A program made the translations under genes and the position numbers. This document shows positions 54,541-63,310 of a stretch of DNA of 64,000 nt, in pieces (position 1 is the first letter of the stretch; each line of letters starts with the position of its first letter). The notes beneath the pieces are model-generated. The model was given only the letters and a program-made list of their open reading frames with translations, ran no database searches and was not told the origin of the DNA. Origin of the DNA: Rhizobium sophoriradicis (GTDB lineage: Bacteria; Pseudomonadota; Alphaproteobacteria; Rhizobiales; Rhizobiaceae); NCBI RefSeq assembly GCF_003939025.1, contig NZ_RQIH01000008.1, positions 124,001 through 188,000 of the forward strand, in the 5' to 3' direction.

Positions 54541-55863
54541 TCAGATTGCGCCGACTTTGACCTTCGAACCGTCAAGAAGGCGCGACAGGCGGAAGGGGGT
54601 GGGGTCGACACAGGGTGTATCATTGGCAACCAGGTCGGCCGCCAGGCGGCCGATGCCCGGGCCAAGGCCGAACCCGTGGCCAGAGCAGCCCGCAGCCAAG
54701 TATAGACCTCTCACGCCATCGGCAGGTGAGATGACCGGCACTGCGTCCGGTGTGAAATCCACATAAGCTCCCCAGCTGTCGGCGATTTCGATCCCAGCCA
54801 GCGCGGGAAATTGTTCTTTGACCCGTTTCAAAATAGCGGCGGCCGTCTGACGGCTCGGAGACGGATCAAGCACGCGCGTCTTCTCGAAGGGCGACCTTCC
54901 ACGCCCATCCCAACTCTCAAATGCTTCTGGACCTTTGAAAAAGGATTCGCCGATCCCGAATTGCACCGCCTTCAGACGCTTCATGAACATCGGCATGAAC
55001 CAGCGGGCGTAGCGAAGGCCCTGTGGTGTTATGTCCAGCGTCGCCCGGCCGCTGATCGCAAGTGTGTAGCTGCCATCCAACCGGCGGGTCAAAGCACACT
55101 CGGGCGTGTAGATCGCCTCGCCGAGATCGGCCGTAGGGCGCGTGCGAAGCGCGGTCTGACGCACGCTCGCCTGTGGAAAGAGAACGCCATGCTGACGGCA
55201 AAACATCGACGTCCAGGCACCGCCGGCGCAGAGAACGGCTTGGGTCCGGATCAGCCCCTTTTCTGTGATCACTCCGGCTACTGCTCCATTCGCCAGATCA
55301 AGACCTCGCGCAGCGCAATCTTGATGGACCGTCGCTCCAAGTTTGCGAGCGCCCTCAGCGATGGTCGGCGCGGCGATAGCGGGCTCGCCCTTGCCATCGT
55401 CAATGGAATGAACCCCGCCGAGCCATAGGCGACCATTTGCCGGGATTGCGGCAGCCGCTTCTGCGGCACCAAGCATCTTCGTATTGACGTTGAACTGGCG
55501 AGCCGTATCACGCCATGCTTCCCATTCCGCCAGTTGCTGCGGGTTGTCAGTAGCGTAGAGCAAACCGCATCGACGGAAACCGACGTCCTCGCCAATTTTG
55601 GATTCAAACTCACCCCAGAGCCGCAGCGCGACACCCGAGAGCGGCAACTCCCGCTCATCCCGGTTCTGCTGGCGGCACCAACCCCAGTTGCGGCTCGACT
55701 GCTCGCAGCCGACCTGGCCTTTTTCGACCAGAGCGACCGAGAGTCCCCGCTCCGCTAGAAAGAAAGCCGCCGTTGCGCCAATGATGCCGCCGCCGATGAC
55801 GACGACATCCGCCTTGGCGGGGAGTGCTTCATCGCTGTGTATTCGTTTGAGGAGTGGAGACAT
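54541..55863 (-). CDS. FAD-dependent oxidoreductase (DadA-like), paralogue B
   Basis: 440 aa from the ATG at 55863 (a GTG 42 bases earlier is possible). FAD motif: VVVIGGGIIGATAAFFL. It shares EQSSRNWGWCRQQNRD, DCAARGLDL and GGAWTSMFCRQ-type stretches with the gene at 48654-49979, so the two are paralogues. The C-terminus has YVDFTPDAVPVISPADG and GCSGHGFGLGPGIG. First gene of the minus-strand operon with the HcnC-, HcnA- and HcnB-like subunits; the gap to the next gene is 26 bases. Confidence 0.85.
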   Translation of the reverse strand: MSPLLKRIHSDEALPAKADVVVIGGGIIGATAAFFLAERGLSVALVEKGQVGCEQSSRNWGWCRQQNRDERELPLSGVALRLWGEFESKIGEDVGFRRCGLLYATDNPQQLAEWEAWRDTARQFNVNTKMLGAAEAAAAIPANGRLWLGGVHSIDDGKGEPAIAAPTIAEGARKLGATVHQDCAARGLDLANGAVAGVITEKGLIRTQAVLCAGGAWTSMFCRQHGVLFPQASVRQTALRTRPTADLGEAIYTPECALTRRLDGSYTLAISGRATLDITPQGLRYARWFMPMFMKRLKAVQFGIGESFFKGPEAFESWDGRGRSPFEKTRVLDPSPSRQTAAAILKRVKEQFPALAGIEIADSWGAYVDFTPDAVPVISPADGVRGLYLAAGCSGHGFGLGPGIGRLAADLVANDTPCVDPTPFRLSRLLDGSKVKVGAI

Positions 55864-56311
55864 GGAGGCTGACCTGAACTGATTTGGAACCGACTTATAC
55901 GGCACTGTTTCTGCCCCTCAGGCAGAAGTATCTGAGCCGATGACGGCTATTGTATTGAGTTGAAATGGCGGTGCGAGCTGCCCGCAAATTCGGTGGGCAG
56001 GGGCAGACTGCCTGGATCAAAGATTGGTGTCATGGCGCGTCCTCGAAGTGAACTCAGCTGAAGCTACCGGAGGAAGGCGAGCAGCATGCATCGAATGAAA
56101 ATGCACGGACGGCGGAATGTTCCGTGTTCGGCGGCATGACAGTCAAAACTTTGGCCGTTGAGCTGGTAAATTGTAAAGCATCCTCTGACGACAGTGGTTT
56201 TGAATCGACTTCCGGTCGTAGCACGACAGACGCCGGGTTCAGGGCCACATCAACCCGACTGCTGCCGGCTCCAATTGATGAGCGCGCACAACCAAAATAG
56301 AGATCTAAGCC
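55864..56311. other. Divergent intergenic region
   Basis: About 450 bases between the DadA-like operon and the racemase-family gene; it should contain both promoters. A 54-codon frame from an ATG at 56136 is open but has no good ribosome site or family resemblance. I see no clear palindrome. Confidence 0.4.
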
Positions 56312-57010
56312 ATGCCTACGGAAATTAATGATCGCCCTGCGCTTGCCATGATCCATACGGTTCCCGGGATCATCCCCTCATTTAACGAACTCGTCGGTCT
56401 CCATCTGCCCGGTTGGCGCGCGTTCAACATGTTAGATGAGAGCCTGCTGGGAAACACAATTCGTGAAGGCGCGTTGTCACCTCAAACTATGCGGCGGCTT
56501 GCGGGTCATATTTGGTCGGCGGTGGATGCAGGGGCTTCGGCGGTCCTCGTCACCTGTTCCTCACTCGGTCCGGCAGTGGATGCGGCAATGCCGCTCTGCC
56601 CCGTCCCACTCTTCCGAATAGATGATGGCATGGCGATTGAGGCGATCCGGCGCGGGAACCGAATTGGCGTCCTTGCAACTCTGGCTACGACAATGAACCC
56701 TACAACCCGGCTAATTGAACGCCATGCTCAAGGAATAGGTCATACTGTATCTGTGACCGGTCGTCTTTGTGATGGCGCCTTTGATAAGTTGCGAAGCGGT
56801 GACAGGGCAGCGCATGATGCAATGATACGTGAAGGCTTCGCTTCGCTCGTGGGCAGCGTCGACGTGGTTGTTCTTGCTCAAGCGTCAATGGCGAATGCTC
56901 TCAATGAAATGAGCGAGGCATCGATGCCGGTACTTACCAGCCCTGAGCTTGGTATCCTGCACATGGCCGCCGCGCTAAATGCGCGCTCCCGCATCCAGGA
57001 AAGGCTCTAG
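56312..57010 (+). CDS. Asp/Glu/hydantoin racemase-family protein
   Basis: 232 aa. The fold family is indicated by LAMIHTVPGIIPSFNEL, the first-Cys motif VTCSSLGPAVDAAM at about 80-93, IGVLATLATTMNPT and VVVLAQASMANAL. In two-base racemases a second Cys stands near the C-terminal LT-x-P segment; here it reads VLTSPELGILH with no Cys. With one catalytic Cys the protein may be a decarboxylase, isomerase or hydrolase of the superfamily (as in arylmalonate decarboxylase) instead of a racemase. It is divergent from the HcnABC-like operon and probably works on the same compound. Confidence 0.8.
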   Translation: MPTEINDRPALAMIHTVPGIIPSFNELVGLHLPGWRAFNMLDESLLGNTIREGALSPQTMRRLAGHIWSAVDAGASAVLVTCSSLGPAVDAAMPLCPVPLFRIDDGMAIEAIRRGNRIGVLATLATTMNPTTRLIERHAQGIGHTVSVTGRLCDGAFDKLRSGDRAAHDAMIREGFASLVGSVDVVVLAQASMANALNEMSEASMPVLTSPELGILHMAAALNARSRIQERL

Positions 57011-57165
57011 GCCAGCGGGTTCACCGGTTTTCCGCAGTTCGACCAGGCCGGCTTGGTACTGCGCGATCCTGATCGCAAAGCAGTGAACAAGACGGCCTCG
57101 CGCATCAGGCGGCGCGGCTTTGTAGAACAAGCCAGTCTACCGCGAGCCGCACCATCGGCCTGACC

Positions 57166-58821
57166 TCAGTGACGGCAATAGGCCCGCACGAGTTCCGGAT
57201 CCTGCCTGAGCCCGTCGAGCCACGCCGGATCGAGCTTCGGCACCGACGAGAACAGCAGTTGCGAATAGGGATGCTGCGGCGTTTTCACTTTCGAGGGGGT
57301 GATTTCCTCGACTTTCCGGCCGCCATACATCACGACGATCTCGTCGCAGATCGCCTCCACCACCGAGAGGTCGTGGCTGATGAAGATGTAGGAGAGGCCG
57401 AGTTCGCGCTGCAATTCCTTGAGCAGGTCGATGACGGCGGCGGCGACAACGGTGTCGAGTGCCGAGGTGATCTCGTCGCAAAGGATCAGCTTCGGATCGG
57501 CGGCGAGCGCGCGGGCGAAGTTGACGCGCTGCTTCTGTCCACCCGAGAGTTCTCCCGGCCTGCGGTGGCGCAGGTTGCGGGGCAGGCGCACCATGTCGAG
57601 CAGTTGGTTGATCCTGATGTTCTGCGCCTGTCGATCCATGCTGTGGTAGAACACCAGCGGCCTGGCGAGGATATCCTCGACGGATTTCGCCGGATTGAGG
57701 GCGGTATCGGCATATTGGAAGACGATCTGCATCTCGCGCAGCTGATCGCGTGAACGCTCGCGCGCATTGCGGCGCAGCTCCGTGCCGTCGAAGACGATCT
57801 TCCCGACTGCGGCCGGCAGGATGCCTGCGATGGTGCGCGCGAGAGTCGACTTGCCACAACCGGATTCACCGATGATGCCGAGGTTGCGTCCTCTTTCGAC
57901 TGTCAGGCTCACATGCTCGACCGCACGAACGAGAGGCAGGCCGTCAGCCTGGCGCTGCCCGTAACCGGCAACGACGTCTTCGATTTTCAAGAGCGGCGCC
58001 GGCGCGTTCTCGGCAAGGCTTGCTGGGCCGCGCCGTTTCGGTTCGAAGGCTTCGAGCAGTTGCCGGGTATAGGGATGCTTCGCATTGTTGAGGATTTCAT
58101 CGGTGGTGCCGATTTCCTGGGTCTCCCCCCCTTTCAACACGACGATTCGGTCGGCGATCTGTGCGACGACAGCAAGGTCGTGCGAGACATAGACGCCTGA
58201 TATGCCGCCCTTCTTCATGACCGATTTGAAGGCGCGCAGCACTTCTATCTGGGTCGTCACGTCGAGCGCCGTCGTCGGCTCGTCGAAGATGACAAGAGTC
58301 GGGTTGCCGATCAGCGCCATGGCGGCAGCCAGACGCTGCAGCTGACCGCCGGAAACCTGGTGCGGATAGCGGCTGCCGATCGTTTCCGGTTCCGGCAGGG
58401 ACAGCGCCCGGAAGAGTTCGATGGCCTTGGCACGCGCTTCTTCCGGCGACATCAGCTGATGAATACGCGTGATCTCGACCACCTGATCCATGATTGATGT
58501 GGCCGGGTTGAAAGCGGCAGCGGCCGATTGCGGCACGTAAGCAACCTGGGTGCCGCGTAGTTTGGCCCGCTGCTTTCCGCTGAGCGCCACCAAATCCTTG
58601 CCGGCGACCGATACAGTGCCGCCGGAGATGCGACAGCCTGGGCGGGTATGACCCATGAGGGTCAGCGCGATCGTGGTCTTGCCGGAGCCGCTCTCGCCGA
58701 TCAGCGCGACGATCTCACCCTCGGCAATGTCGAGGTTGACATCTTTGATGATCTCGACACGTCGGCCGGAATCGGTAGTGGCTTCGACCCGGAGGTTACG
58801 AATTTCGACAAGATTGCTCAT
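57166..58821 (-). CDS. Oligopeptide-type ABC transporter ATPase, fused DppD-DppF
   Basis: 551 aa with two complete ATPase units. First: Walker A GESGSGKTT, signature VSGGQLQRLAAAMAL, Walker B LVIFDEPTTALDV, His in YVSHDLAVV. Second: Walker A GESGCGKST, signature LSGGQKQRVNFARAL, Walker B LILCDEITSALDT, His in FISHDLSVV. Both carry the peptide-transporter C-terminal extension (HPYTRQLLEAF and HPYSQLLFSS). It powers the permeases directly upstream, overlapping the DppC-like gene by one base (TGATG region). Substrate: peptide, opine or other amino-acid derivative. Confidence 0.93.
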   Translation of the reverse strand: MSNLVEIRNLRVEATTDSGRRVEIIKDVNLDIAEGEIVALIGESGSGKTTIALTLMGHTRPGCRISGGTVSVAGKDLVALSGKQRAKLRGTQVAYVPQSAAAAFNPATSIMDQVVEITRIHQLMSPEEARAKAIELFRALSLPEPETIGSRYPHQVSGGQLQRLAAAMALIGNPTLVIFDEPTTALDVTTQIEVLRAFKSVMKKGGISGVYVSHDLAVVAQIADRIVVLKGGETQEIGTTDEILNNAKHPYTRQLLEAFEPKRRGPASLAENAPAPLLKIEDVVAGYGQRQADGLPLVRAVEHVSLTVERGRNLGIIGESGCGKSTLARTIAGILPAAVGKIVFDGTELRRNARERSRDQLREMQIVFQYADTALNPAKSVEDILARPLVFYHSMDRQAQNIRINQLLDMVRLPRNLRHRRPGELSGGQKQRVNFARALAADPKLILCDEITSALDTVVAAAVIDLLKELQRELGLSYIFISHDLSVVEAICDEIVVMYGGRKVEEITPSKVKTPQHPYSQLLFSSVPKLDPAWLDGLRQDPELVRAYCRH

Positions 58822-59675
58822 CACTCGCTCCGATCCCGGATTTTCTGCGGCAGGTTGTCGATCAGTAGGTTCACGCTGATCGTGAGGCTGGCAATGGCAA
58901 GCGATGGGAACATGACGGCGGGAGCCCCGAATGGCAGGCCGCCGATGTTTTCACGCACGAGCGCACCCCAGTCCGCATACGGTGGCTGCACGCCCAGTCC
59001 CAGGAAGGAAAGGCCGGAGAGCAGGAGAACGATGAAGACGAAGCGGAGCCCGAAATCGGCAAGTACGGGACCCATGATATTGGGCAGAATTTCCGAGCGG
59101 ATCAGATAGAGCGTGCTTTCACCGCGGATGCGGGCGACAGTGATGAAGTCCATGGAATTGACGTTGACGGCGAGCGCCCGAGCGAAACGATAGGAGCCCG
59201 GAATATAAATTACCGAAAGCGTCAGGATCAGCACCGGGATCGACGATCCGACGGCTGCGACCACGACCAGGCCGAAGAGCTTGGACGGAATGGAATTCAT
59301 GGCATCGAGAAAACGGGAGAGCAACGTGTCGAGCCAACCACCGGCGACCGCCGCGATCATGCCGAGTACGACGCCGCTGAAGCAGGCGATCGTCACCGCC
59401 GCAAGAGAGATGCCGACCGTGTAGCGCGCGCCCATCAGGATGCGCGAGAAGACATCGCGGCCGAGATAATCCGATCCCATCCAAAACTGCTGGGATATCG
59501 GCCCGAAATAGTCGTAATCGACGATTTCGCCCACTGGGTAGGGGATGAGCGTGTGCGCGAAGATCGCGATAAAGGCCCAGAACAGGATGACGGCAAGCCC
59601 CAGGAGCCCAACGAGATTGAAGCGGTAGCTGAGCCGGCGCGCCATGGCGGGCCGTTGTTCGATATGGGATGTCAT
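58821..59675 (-). CDS. DppC-like ABC transporter permease
   Basis: 284 aa. N-terminal helix with NLVGLLGLAVILFWAFIAIF, then the DppC-type GSDYLGRDVFSRILMGARYT segment, several membrane helices, and FITVARIRGESTLYLIRSEI as the ATPase-coupling loop. LSGLSFLGLGVQPPYADWGAL is the characteristic region near the C-terminus. It overlaps the upstream DppB-like gene by four bases and pairs with it in the membrane. Confidence 0.93.
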   Translation of the reverse strand: MTSHIEQRPAMARRLSYRFNLVGLLGLAVILFWAFIAIFAHTLIPYPVGEIVDYDYFGPISQQFWMGSDYLGRDVFSRILMGARYTVGISLAAVTIACFSGVVLGMIAAVAGGWLDTLLSRFLDAMNSIPSKLFGLVVVAAVGSSIPVLILTLSVIYIPGSYRFARALAVNVNSMDFITVARIRGESTLYLIRSEILPNIMGPVLADFGLRFVFIVLLLSGLSFLGLGVQPPYADWGALVRENIGGLPFGAPAVMFPSLAIASLTISVNLLIDNLPQKIRDRSE

Positions 59676-60622
59676 CGCAGCCTCGGATTGGAAAGAATGG
59701 CAATGATATCGGCAAGGGTGATGAGGATGAGGTAGCCGACACAGAAGATCATAGCGCAGGTCTGAATGAGCGGCAGGTCGCGCGTGGCCACCGCATCCAC
59801 CATCAGTTTGGCAATGCCCGGATAGTTGAAGATGGTCTCAACGATGATGACCCCGCCCAGCAGATAGGATAGCGAAAGCGCGATCGCGTTGACGATCGGA
59901 CCAAGGGCGTTCGGCAATGCATGCTTCAGAACAATGCGACTGCGGGAGGCGCCTTTCAGCAACGCCATTTCGGCATAGGGCGTGTTCAGAGTTTCAACCA
60001 CGGCAGCCCGCGTCATCCGGATCATCTGCGCCGATACGCCGAAGGTCAGTGTGATCACCGGCATCGCATAGACCCGCAGCAGATCGGTGAAGGTTTTCGC
60101 TTCATTCGTAAAGGAAATTGCCGGGAGCCACTGCAGATAGACCGCAAAGAACAGGACCGCCGATGTTGCAATCATGAATTCGGGCACGGAGATCACGCCA
60201 ATCGTAAGCACCGTGACCGCCCGGTCATAGAGCGAGCCACGCATCATGGCGGCCGTGATGCCGAGCGTCAGCGCGATCGGAACCGCGAACAAGGCGGTTA
60301 TGCCGGCGAGTTTCATAGAGTTTACGAAACGCCCTCCGATCAAGTCGGCGATCGGCATGTCGTTGGCGTAAGACGTGCCGAGGTCGCCGGACAGGAGCCC
60401 TGTCATCCAGTAGACGAAACGCAGGAACGCCGGCTCGTCGAGATGCATGGCCTTGCGTAGCCCCTCGACCGCCTCCGGGGTCGCGGCCTGCCCGAGCAGG
60501 ATCGACGCCGTGTCACCGGGAAGCATCGTCGTTGCGAAGAACACCGCTAAGGAGACGATCAGAAGCGTGACAGCGGAGATGAACAGTCGACTGGCAATAA
60601 GAGACAGGACCGGATTCTTCAT
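59672..60622 (-). CDS. DppB-like ABC transporter permease
   Basis: 316 aa. First helix near residues 10-32 (FISAVTLLIVSLAVFFATTM), followed by MLPGDTASILLGQAATPE, the family start. The coupling loop has NTPYAEMALLKGASRSRIVLKHALPNALGP in its usual position near residue 220, and membrane helices cover the rest. It forms the heterodimeric channel with the DppC-like protein. It is 86 bases behind the binding-protein gene. Confidence 0.93.
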   Translation of the reverse strand: MKNPVLSLIASRLFISAVTLLIVSLAVFFATTMLPGDTASILLGQAATPEAVEGLRKAMHLDEPAFLRFVYWMTGLLSGDLGTSYANDMPIADLIGGRFVNSMKLAGITALFAVPIALTLGITAAMMRGSLYDRAVTVLTIGVISVPEFMIATSAVLFFAVYLQWLPAISFTNEAKTFTDLLRVYAMPVITLTFGVSAQMIRMTRAAVVETLNTPYAEMALLKGASRSRIVLKHALPNALGPIVNAIALSLSYLLGGVIIVETIFNYPGIAKLMVDAVATRDLPLIQTCAMIFCVGYLILITLADIIAILSNPRLR

Positions 60623-60708
60623 ATGCAGGCCTCCCGTCGGCCGTTGGCTGACAGTACATTACGAAACAGGGGGACGAGCGGGGACTTATCGCCCCCGGCA
60701 TGTGCCGA

Positions 60709-62319
60709 TCAGCCTTCCAGCCAGATATATTCCGGGAAGGAGTAGCCCATCATTCCGCCGAGCGGGTTGGTCTCGAGTCCCTTGACCTTGGAGGACACCG
60801 CATCGACGTTGGAGAGGTAAGCCGGAATGATGGTGCCGGCTTCTTCCGACACCATGACCTGCATCTCGTTGTAGATCTCGCGGCGCTTGGCCTGGTCGAG
60901 CGAGCCGCGCGCTTCGAGCAGCATCCGGTCGAATTTTTCCGACTTGTATTGGCTCTCGTTCCATGGCGCATCGGATGCATAGAGGAGCGAGAACAGGATG
61001 TCAGGTGTCGGCCGCGGATTGATATTGCCAAAATGGATCGGCGCCTTGAGCCAGTAGTTGTCCCAATATCCGTCGGACGGTACGCGCTGCACGTCGAACT
61101 TCATGCCGATTTCTGCGCCGGCGGCCTGGACGATCATGGCCATGTCGATCGCCGAATTCGCTGCATCGGACGCGATCACCGGGATCGACTGACCGAGAAG
61201 GCCGGCTTTCTCGAAGAGGAACTTTGCTTTTTCGGGATCGAACGATTTCGGTTTCAGGTCCCCATTATAATAGAAGTTCGACGGTGAGATCGGCTGATCG
61301 TTTCCGATCTCGGCGAGCCCGCGCAAGGCCGATTTTTGAATCTGCTCGCGATTGATCAGATATTTCATGCCCTCTACGAAGCCCTTTTTGTCGCCGGGCG
61401 CTGTGTCCAGGCGGATATTCAGGTTCGTGTAATTGCCGGCGGTCGTCTTATTAAGGAAGAATCCTTCCTTGCCATCCACGAGGCGCACAGAGCGCGGATT
61501 GATGGCGGCAGCGAGGTGGATGTCGCCCGAGAGCAATGCATTCACGCGGGCGTTGTCCTCAGCGATCGCGAAGAATTCGAACGAGTCAACGTTCGGATGG
61601 TTGGGCTTCCAATAATTCTTGTTCTTCAGGCCGACCGAGCGAACGCCGGGCTCGAAGACCTCGCGGACGAAAGCGCCGGTACCGTTGCCCTTGGAGAAGT
61701 CGGTCGTGCCGTCGGCGACGATCATGAAATGGTGCATGCCGAGGATCATCGGCAGGTCGGCATTCGCGGTTTCCAGCGTGATCTCAACCGTTAATTTGTC
61801 GACCGCCTTGAACCCGGTCATCTGCTTGGCGATCTTAGCGACCTTCGAGCCGACCGCCGGGTCGAGATGACGCTTCATCGAGAAGACGACGTCGTCGGCC
61901 GTAAGCGGCTTGCCGTCGTGGAAGGTGACGCCGCTGCGCAGCTTGATCGTCCAGACCTTTGCGTCCTTGGTTTCGACCGACTCGGCGAGCTCCATTCGCG
62001 GCGTGCCATCGGACTGAATATAGGTGAGGCGATTGTAGAATGCGCAGCAGCGCACATAGTCGGTCGAAAGCGAAGCTTTCGCCGGGTCGAGCGTGTCGGC
62101 CGTCGAGGACGACCAGCCGGCCGCCTTAAGGGCGCCGCCGGCAACGGGCGTGGCCGCGACCGCCTGCGAGGCGCGGCCGAGGATGAGGCCGCCCGCTGAC
62201 ATCGCGACGCCGCCGGCCAGCATCAGTTGCAGAAGTTCGCGCCGAGTCGCGCCGCGGCGGATGGCGGTTTCGATCATGGCGTCGTCGGCTCTGGTCCAAT
62301 TGGTGATCTTGTCGTTCAT
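60709..62319 (-). CDS. Oligopeptide-type ABC substrate-binding protein with Tat signal
   Basis: 536 aa. The N-terminus ATRRELLQLMLAGGVAMSAG carries a twin-arginine export signal, with cleavage probably after VAA near residue 56. The mature part is a cluster-C binding protein: ASLSTDYVRCCAFYNRLTY, VWTIKLRSGVTFHDGKPLTA, and VFSMKRHLDPAVGSKVAKI. It delivers its ligand to the DppBC-DF transporter downstream. Tat export indicates folding in the cytoplasm. First transporter gene of the operon. Confidence 0.92.
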   Translation of the reverse strand: MNDKITNWTRADDAMIETAIRRGATRRELLQLMLAGGVAMSAGGLILGRASQAVAATPVAGGALKAAGWSSSTADTLDPAKASLSTDYVRCCAFYNRLTYIQSDGTPRMELAESVETKDAKVWTIKLRSGVTFHDGKPLTADDVVFSMKRHLDPAVGSKVAKIAKQMTGFKAVDKLTVEITLETANADLPMILGMHHFMIVADGTTDFSKGNGTGAFVREVFEPGVRSVGLKNKNYWKPNHPNVDSFEFFAIAEDNARVNALLSGDIHLAAAINPRSVRLVDGKEGFFLNKTTAGNYTNLNIRLDTAPGDKKGFVEGMKYLINREQIQKSALRGLAEIGNDQPISPSNFYYNGDLKPKSFDPEKAKFLFEKAGLLGQSIPVIASDAANSAIDMAMIVQAAGAEIGMKFDVQRVPSDGYWDNYWLKAPIHFGNINPRPTPDILFSLLYASDAPWNESQYKSEKFDRMLLEARGSLDQAKRREIYNEMQVMVSEEAGTIIPAYLSNVDAVSSKVKGLETNPLGGMMGYSFPEYIWLEG

Positions 62320-62379
62320 CTCATTCCCCTTTTCTTTTGCGGCGGCTGCCTTGCGAGGCGAGTCCGCACCGGTTCATAG

Positions 62380-63093
62380 TCAGGCACGCGCGGCGGCCAC
62401 GGCAGCGGAAAGGCCTGCCATGGACGTGAAATGATAGTCTGGTGTCGTGAATTCGGCCGGTTCGATCGTGCCGCCGTAACCCTTCTGGTCATGGCGCCGC
62501 TCGATCCAGCAATTGGTCAGCCCCAGCTTCCTGGAAATCCCGATATCGTGATGCTGGCTCTGGGCGACATGCAGGATGTCGTTCTTGGAATGCCCTTCCG
62601 AAGCGATGTAGGCGAAGACCGTCTCGAAGAAGGCGGGATCGGGTTTTTCGGTCCCTGTGTCGTCGGCGGTGAAGGCGGCATAGAAGGGATTGCCGAGCTC
62701 TTTCTCAAAGAAGGCGAAGGCCCAGCGTCGGGCATTGGTCATCGCAACCAGACGGTAGTTTTTCGCCAGGCTTGCCAGTGCTGCGGTGCTGTCTGCGAAA
62801 CCTTTCCAGTTTTTCGCCGAGTCCCGCAGCCGCTCGCCGTATTTGCGATCGGCGGGAAGGCCGAGCGTCGGCGCGATTGTGAGATAGACGCGCACGAGGT
62901 CGTCGGGAAAGAGGTCGGCGTCGCCGGAATAGCGGGCCTCGCGATAGAGGCTGAGGGCACGTTCGCCATCGATTTCAATTCCCGTTTCGGCCGCGATCTC
63001 GGCGAGACAGGCCTTGAGGCCGCCCTCGAAGTCGATGAGCGTGCCGACGACGTCGAAGGTCATATACTTGAATCCCAAAAGGCTCTTGCTCAC
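62380..63093 (-). CDS. HAD-family hydrolase (haloacid dehalogenase type II-like)
   Basis: 237 aa from a GTG at 63093 with GGGGAATTCGC before it; the longer frame upstream has no better signal. Motif I is MTFDVVGTLIDFEGG with the nucleophile Asp, motif II is AMTNARRWAF, the motif III Lys is in TGTEKPDPAFF, and motif IV is DILHVAQSQHHDIGISRKLG. The type II dehalogenase-like family also contains phosphatases and phosphonate hydrolases. It is 60 bases upstream of the transporter operon and is probably co-transcribed with it. Confidence 0.88.
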   Translation of the reverse strand: MSKSLLGFKYMTFDVVGTLIDFEGGLKACLAEIAAETGIEIDGERALSLYREARYSGDADLFPDDLVRVYLTIAPTLGLPADRKYGERLRDSAKNWKGFADSTAALASLAKNYRLVAMTNARRWAFAFFEKELGNPFYAAFTADDTGTEKPDPAFFETVFAYIASEGHSKNDILHVAQSQHHDIGISRKLGLTNCWIERRHDQKGYGGTIEPAEFTTPDYHFTSMAGLSAAVAAARA

Positions 63094-63310
63094 GCGAATT
63101 CCCCAGTGTTCGGCTCCGATGGGAGCACGCTTCTCAAAGAAGAATATTCTGTTCCCGGCGGGATCTTTGTCCCGCTCTTGTGGAAGGCCCGCCTTTGCCG
63201 GGATCAAGGCCTTTGGTCGATTTCAGTTTGTCACCTGCACTGCGCCGGATTCTCCGAAATGACGCCATTGAGCGGCACAAAATTCCGAATCCGGCAGTTT
63301 CGCGGTATAC

